From: Branchiostoma lanceolatum
Lineage: Eukaryota; Chordata; Leptocardii; Amphioxiformes; Branchiostomatidae
Assembly (NCBI RefSeq): GCF_035083965.1
Contig: NC_089729.1
Coordinates: 1,622,001-1,686,000, forward strand
Direction of reading: 5' to 3'
DNA: 64,000 bases
Shown: positions 59,320 through 64,000 of the stretch, piece by piece
Numbering within the stretch: the first letter of the stretch is position 1
How the letters are laid out: the number at the start of each line of letters is the position of its first letter
Program-made: the position numbers and the translations under genes
The notes under the pieces: generated by a model
Seen by the model: the letters and a program-made list of their open reading frames with translations, nothing else
What the model was told of the DNA's origin: nothing
Databases searched by the model: none

Positions 59320-61240
59320 ACCAGAAGCCGGTCCAGATGAAGTGCTTCAAGGGACATCTGCCAAAGGATAACGGCATACATAATACACATGTAGGCTATT
59401 ATCGTTTTGTGCATGACCACCTTTAATAATGTGGCATAAATGTGTACACTGTCAGTTGACTCCTTTTTGCCCGTTTCTTTGTTTACTTTCATATCTTGTG
59501 AAACCATTATGATCTCAAAAGATTGTAAAATGGTAATTTGCAAACAGGCTAGGCAAGTTCTTTCTATCATATATTAGTACATTGTAAAACTTTTAACTTA
59601 AAAGCACAAAAATTCATCCTTGCTATGAATGCTAGTAGAATTGCCAAAATATACATTCCAGGCATGTAGTTTTCTATACGGTATATGAAGACTAATTAAT
59701 AAGGGATAGGTTAGGCTATAGGTTGGTGAGGTGACATTCATCAAGGAATTCAATATTTTTGACTGTTCACCAACAAATGGACATTAGATCTAGAAGGTGT
59801 ATTATTGCTTCTGGCTTATCTCTGGTACCAATATGCATGCCTATATCAGAGCTGTAACAGCATTGCATTGAGAGCCATTTATGATATATCATGGAATATA
59901 CTTTTTAGATGCAGCAACATTATTTCTTACTTCAATAAATTTCTCCAATCTGAGTGTTACAGTAACTGTTCCTTGTCCTCCTTCCTAGTTTAACAATGTA
60001 GTCCAACAGAAGTGGAGACAGTGTATATAATTATTTAGCAATCCATATACAAGTAAGAACAGGTGAAACCAGACAGGGCAGGTAATGATTAGGAATGCCA
60101 TGTTCTCATATAACCAGGAAGAACATAAGTCATGTAAACAGAAGGGCAGATAGAGACGCATTTTGGGACCTTATCCTAGATAAGTGAGAAAGAAGCGGGA
60201 AGGATAGCAGCAAAGAAGGGAAATTTGGCATGTCCAATAAGAGGATACAAAACATCTCAGCCACACTGCAAACACCATGATTACTTCACAGAGGCTTGTG
60301 TCCTTCAGGTTTTTGTTTCATTTAAGGAAGATCGCCCTACAGAGGAGCGTGGCAGTCCTGCCAGAACTGGAAAAAGTGAACAAGGTTGGAAATACTGGAT
60401 CCATAATTCAAGCACTTGAGTTTTGCCCTCAAAGTTGGAGATGTGCACCTTAGTTTTGACTTGAGGTGCACCGGTGCACCTAGATAAATGTGTAGGGTTT
60501 TGTATAGCTAATGATAAAATTAACTGTACCTTGTAAACAGCATATTTTTTACATCTAAGAACATAAAAGAACCAGAGTACATGCACCTGTTTCCCAAAAT
60601 AAATTTCAAGGCCTCATGGATTTTTCCAGTCCTTCATAGAAGAAACTTGGCCCCATAATTTGGTCAAGGTTTTCCACTAGCTAAGGTATAGTTCTATCTT
60701 AAGGAAAATACCACAGAACTACATGCCTCACTTCTCTTCAACGGGAACCCAACATTCTTTCACGGCTTTGTTCGGCTTTGATTATAGGTGACCGAGATAA
60801 ATCACCGGAGACTTCTGTCATGTTTACAAAACACACCTCATGCATGGCCAGTGGCACACACAAGCTGATGCAAGTCCTATTCTTGTCTCAGGCAAGGGCG
60901 CTTTACTGATTGCAAAGATTCATTGACGAAAACTTACCCAAAACAACCTATTGGGGTTGAACTTTACACAAACAGTGATCTGAATACCACACTTTAATTA
61001 AATACTGTTACTCAGGGCACAGAAAGGCCACTAAAAACTGTGGGGCCTCACTCTAAATTAGATTATCAATAATTAAAGAGGTTGTGGAAGAACTATAATC
61101 ATCACATTATTATGGTGACTTCAACCCTGTGGCATGTGACTTACCCAATGTACAGTTCGCGAGATTATTCCTGCGAAACAGACGAGAACTGAAGATCTAG
61201 ACCCACAAATTTCTATTCTGCACCACTTGGATTTTTTTTC
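59320..61240. other. Intergenic between tandem paralogues, nothing recognised
   Basis: No exon or defined element was found. About 61120-61243 shows similarity to the leader at about 56300-56408 (CCCTGTGGCATGTGACTT then CCCAA(G/T)GT(G/A)CAGTTC), so the promoter/leader was duplicated with the gene. Confidence 0.45.
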
Positions 61241-61243
61241 ATC

Positions 61244-61664
61244 ATGGCAGGTAAGAATGGCAGATCTAGTTTCAGTCTAGAAGTTTCCAGACTACAAATG
61301 TTAAGCTCGGTTCTACATGTATGATCATAAACATGTTTTCTGCTCAATAGTCATGTACATGATATCACAGTCTCACAGAATATTTGCAATGTCTCCAGCT
61401 AATCCAACAATAAAGGCGACAGACCCGACAGATGCACAACAACAGGAAACTTGGGATCATCTCACCTTCGAAGGGGCACTTCAGAGGAATCAACAAGATG
61501 GGCGTTTGCCTCGGTGGCAAGGTCCACCCAATTGTCAACAGGATTTCATCAATATGCTGACTGAGAACACACCAGCCAAAGCTGCACTGTCTGTATCGGG
61601 TTTTTTTCCTATACATTGTTTTATGTTGCAATTATTAGCCCTCGGGCAAGAACTTGCAAAGTAA
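61244..61664 (+). CDS. Paralogue of the 192-aa protein gene, short or partial
   Basis: Exon 1 61244-61250 (ATGGCAG|GTAAGA) joins in phase (G+CT) to exon 2 at 61399, giving MAANPTIKATDPTDAQQQET, then HLTFEGALQRNQQDGRLPRW and INMLTENTPAKAALSVSG. HLTFEGALQRN...DGRLPRW aligns with GLIFEKALQEA...HRLPDWP of the upstream gene, and the intervening intron is only 148 bp. The open frame runs to TAA at 61662-61664, but the last ~25 residues (FFPIHCFMLQLLALGQELAK) look like intron read-through or a decayed end. Either a short active paralogue or a degenerating duplicate. Confidence 0.5.
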
Positions 61665-61669
61665 CTATC

Positions 61670-62040
61670 AATCAATTGTACAATTGTATACCGCTCACTT
61701 CTGTCAATGTTAACTGCATGGAATCCTGCTAAACTGACATTGTATAATAGTACCAGCATAATATTCTATGATGTAATTATTTGAATATTTCCATCATATA
61801 TCATATCAAATTTCAAAACTGAAGTGTTCATTTCATTCCAACTAGATATATGTTAGACTAAGGAATAGGTGCAGTGAGGTGTATTAATTAATTCATATCC
61901 ACAAAAGCACATTAAAAAGTGTTTCATTCTGGTACACCTGGCAAACATGAACAATAAAACATATTAGGCAGTCTCAAAATACTACACTAGGAACCTACAT
62001 TTTCCGTCAGCAATGAGTGAAAATAAATGTAGTTCAATCT
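61670..62040. other. Intergenic between convergent genes
   Basis: Separates the plus-strand paralogue from the minus-strand gene. No element seen. Confidence 0.35.
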
Positions 62041-63520
62041 CTAAGTACCTTTGTCAGTGATATATGTCCTGAAAGCATCATCTTCTTCCTCCTTGATACA
62101 CCAGAGGTTTGCCCTCCATGCCTTCTCTAACATCTGGAACATAAAAACAGATTACAACATTCTTCAATTTCAAGGATACGTTTAGGAATTGAAAACTGAA
62201 GAGAGATACTTTCTTTGTGCCCCCTCATACCAGAATCTAGACATAGCACTTGTCACTTCATATTTTTCAAAAATTATGATAAATGCATGACACTAGAGAA
62301 CAACCTACTGTCTCAAAACTGTATGACAAAGACATACAACTGTAGCAGATGACAGTAGAACATATTGATCATTCTATCATATAAATCACATGCAAACAGT
62401 GCACGCAAATCTGAAATATTGCTTGAAGAAAAACATTAGAAAAACATGCAATCATACAACCCCTATAGTTAGACTTAGCTGTTAGCATCACAAAAACAGT
62501 CCCTTACATACCACTGCCCCACTCCACGCCGTATGGCTGTTTGGCCCTCTGCAATTTGACCAGCGGTCGGGCTGGAACCTTGGGCGATACGGAATACACC
62601 GTGTTGACATGTGTGTGTAATCTATTTGATACCATCCCTTATATATACATGTAGTAGCTTCAAAAACAGTCCCTTACATTCCATACCACTGTACGGCTGC
62701 TCTGTTCTGACCGGCGATCGGCAATGACTGGACAGCGGAGGGGAGCTGTGCGGTCTGTACAGAGCAGAGGATGATGGGATATCCGCAGGCCTCCCGGCTG
62801 GAACCGTTTCCTGCCTCCTGCTGGTGAAGTGGTTCAGGATGCCGTACAGCAGGGGGCTGGGGAGGGGGGTAGAAAAGTGATGTAGAAAAGTGTGTGTCAT
62901 AAACATGCATGTGTGTGAGTGAGTCTATATGATTGACACATGGAAGACCTAAGTGCAGCTATGGCAGATAGACTGGTGTGGTCGGAAGTTGTGCAAGGAC
63001 TTGCCCCCCCCCGGGGGTCGACCGATGATGATGATGATGATTGTACGTGTGTGTATGTGAATGTGTGTGAGTGTTGACATGCATTAATGTATGTGTGTAA
63101 GAGTTAGTGGGTTTGTGTGTGTGTGTCTGTGTGTGCACATGTGACCTTGTGTCAGGGGATTGTGCGAGGGGGTTGTGTGTGGTGTGTTGCGTGTGTGATT
63201 GGGGGGAAGTGTTGTGTGTGTGTGTGTGAGGGGGGGGTGTTTTGTGTTTGTGGGGGGGGTGTTGTGTGTGTGGTATGGGTGGGTTGTATGTGTGTTTGCA
63301 GGGTGCTAGTCCTTTGGATGATCCTTAACCACTTCTAAGGTGGCCCGAGACATTTCAGCCTGAACAACAATGATGGAATTAATTATTAAAATGGTATCAA
63401 AAACACAGAAAGAGAAACCTGTCAGTAAGACTCACACAGAGGCAGTGTCTGGGTCCTCTCTTACATTCAGTTCAGCAGCCAGGAAGTCTCGACTGAGGGG
63501 GGTCCTGGGCTGGCCTGTCT
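62041..63520 (-). CDS. Unrecognised minus-strand gene, 3' exons (partial)
   Basis: Exon-like blocks with good borders on the minus strand: 63520-63436 (CACAG| ... |GTGAGT), reading TGQPRTPLSRDFLAAELNVR EDPDTASV; 62856-about 62678 (CCCCAG| ... |GTAAGG), reading PLLYGILNHFTSRRQETVPA; 62571-62508 (TTCCAG| ... |GTAAGG), reading RPLVKLQRAKQPYGVEW; and 62133-62041 (TTCCAG| to a stop). The first two join in phase (GT+C). The last exon reads either MLEKAWRANLWCIKEEEDDA ... TDKGT-stop in phase 0 or DVREGMEGKPLVYQGGRR-stop in phase 1; I cannot decide. It probably continues upstream beyond the right edge. Family unknown. Confidence 0.45.
62490..62740. repeat. Duplicated exon end and donor
   Basis: AACAGTCCCTTACATACCAC at about 62496 and AACAGTCCCTTACATTCCAT then ACCACTG at about 62666 are followed by similar GTACGGCTG/GTATGGCTG ... 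TGACC(G/A)GCG sequence. Two exons of the minus-strand gene above thus share their 3' ends and donors, indicating a local exon duplication about 170 bp apart. Confidence 0.6.
63035..63300. repeat. TG-rich microsatellite
   Basis: Long (TG)n/(GTGTGTGG)n tract interrupted by G runs. ORFs in it (for instance cysteine/valine-rich 63117-63338) are artefacts. Confidence 0.85.
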
Positions 63521-63529
63521 CTGTGGGGA

Positions 63530-64000
63530 AACAACACTAGTCTTCATACATAAAGGTACCCCAGGGGTTACTTATAAATAGGAGAATGTTACCACTGCAC
63601 AGTTGACAGTCCAAGGCTTTAGTGCTTTGAGATTTTGTTTGATACAACAAAAATGTATGACATTGTGTACAGCAAGATCACGGCACTAAATTTCGTTGAA
63701 TAGCAGTTGAACAAGTTAACAACCAGTGCACTTGTGTTGCTGGTTTAAAACATCTTGTAACTGTTTTACAGATGTTGATCAACAGTGGTGCTGAACATAG
63801 AGACGACCAAGATAGCGCAAGAAATGGTATTAGTGCTATTATCTTACAACGGTGTCAAGCAAAGCATATTGAAACAGGCTTTGGGATTTTTGAACTTTCT
63901 GCATATTCATATATCTGTTTGATCACAAAATCAATATTTTCAAGTCATATACTATGATATAGGAACATCTGCTCCAAACCTGCCAGCAGCACAGACTGTG
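63530..64000. other. Right edge, nothing recognised
   Basis: Likely intron of the minus-strand gene; no exon with clear splice borders was found. Confidence 0.3.

Noticed and set aside
62622-62906. PLLYG motif as the end of a seven-transmembrane receptor
   Set aside because: The exon joins in phase to a hydrophilic upstream exon (EDPDTASV), so no TM7 helix precedes it.
63117-63338. Cysteine/valine-rich ORF
   Set aside because: Translation of a TG microsatellite.

Overview
The window looks like invertebrate-chordate nuclear DNA, most likely amphioxus (Branchiostoma or a close relative). This is inferred from three things: small phase-consistent exons separated by long introns crowded with transposons, a chordate-grade MUPP1/PATJ-type PDZ array, and Death-domain exon shuffling of the kind typical of cephalochordates. 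There are no operons, no CRISPR and no viral genes. Splice junctions were read by eye from AG/GT signals, reading phase and protein logic; no transcript data were available.

Layout. 0-3.5 kb: the 5' part of an unrecognised minus-strand gene (two coding exons, probable promoter near 3.5 kb). 3.9-9.4 kb: a field of CpG-rich TCCGGA-type repeats, a TTAA-flanked inverted-repeat element and a five-copy 153-bp satellite. 9.5-16.6 kb: a four-exon plus-strand gene encoding a 127-aa DUF4430 (transcobalamin-C-terminal-like) protein. Its introns carry a 1.04-kb TIR element, a tRNA-type SINE, a Myb/SANT-like ORF, a Harbinger-type MITE and a retroelement with a hammerhead-ribozyme core.

18.4-41.8 kb: the main gene, 16 coding exons. 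They add up to exactly 3,420 nt (1,139 aa), with every junction in phase: Death domain, TRADD-N-like domain, coiled coil, second Death domain, then four PDZ domains equivalent to the last four of MUPP1/MPDZ and PATJ. The predicted protein would join a death-fold signalling front end to a cell-polarity scaffold tail. Introns hold several LINE fragments, a Tc1 element with a nested MITE, an 80-bp minisatellite element, foldback elements and decayed copies of the gene's own exons.

43.9-54.0 kb: a 10.1-kb palindrome. Its outer ~3.7-kb arms are almost identical with no net length change over about 2.9 kb, whereas its inner part is diverged; it is flanked by AGTA. 56.4-61.7 kb: two related unrecognised small genes in tandem. 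62.0-63.5 kb: exons of a minus-strand gene that probably continues past the right edge.

The strongest candidates for new biology are the Death/PDZ fusion gene, the hammerhead-bearing element with 14-bp target-site duplications, and the large two-stage palindrome.
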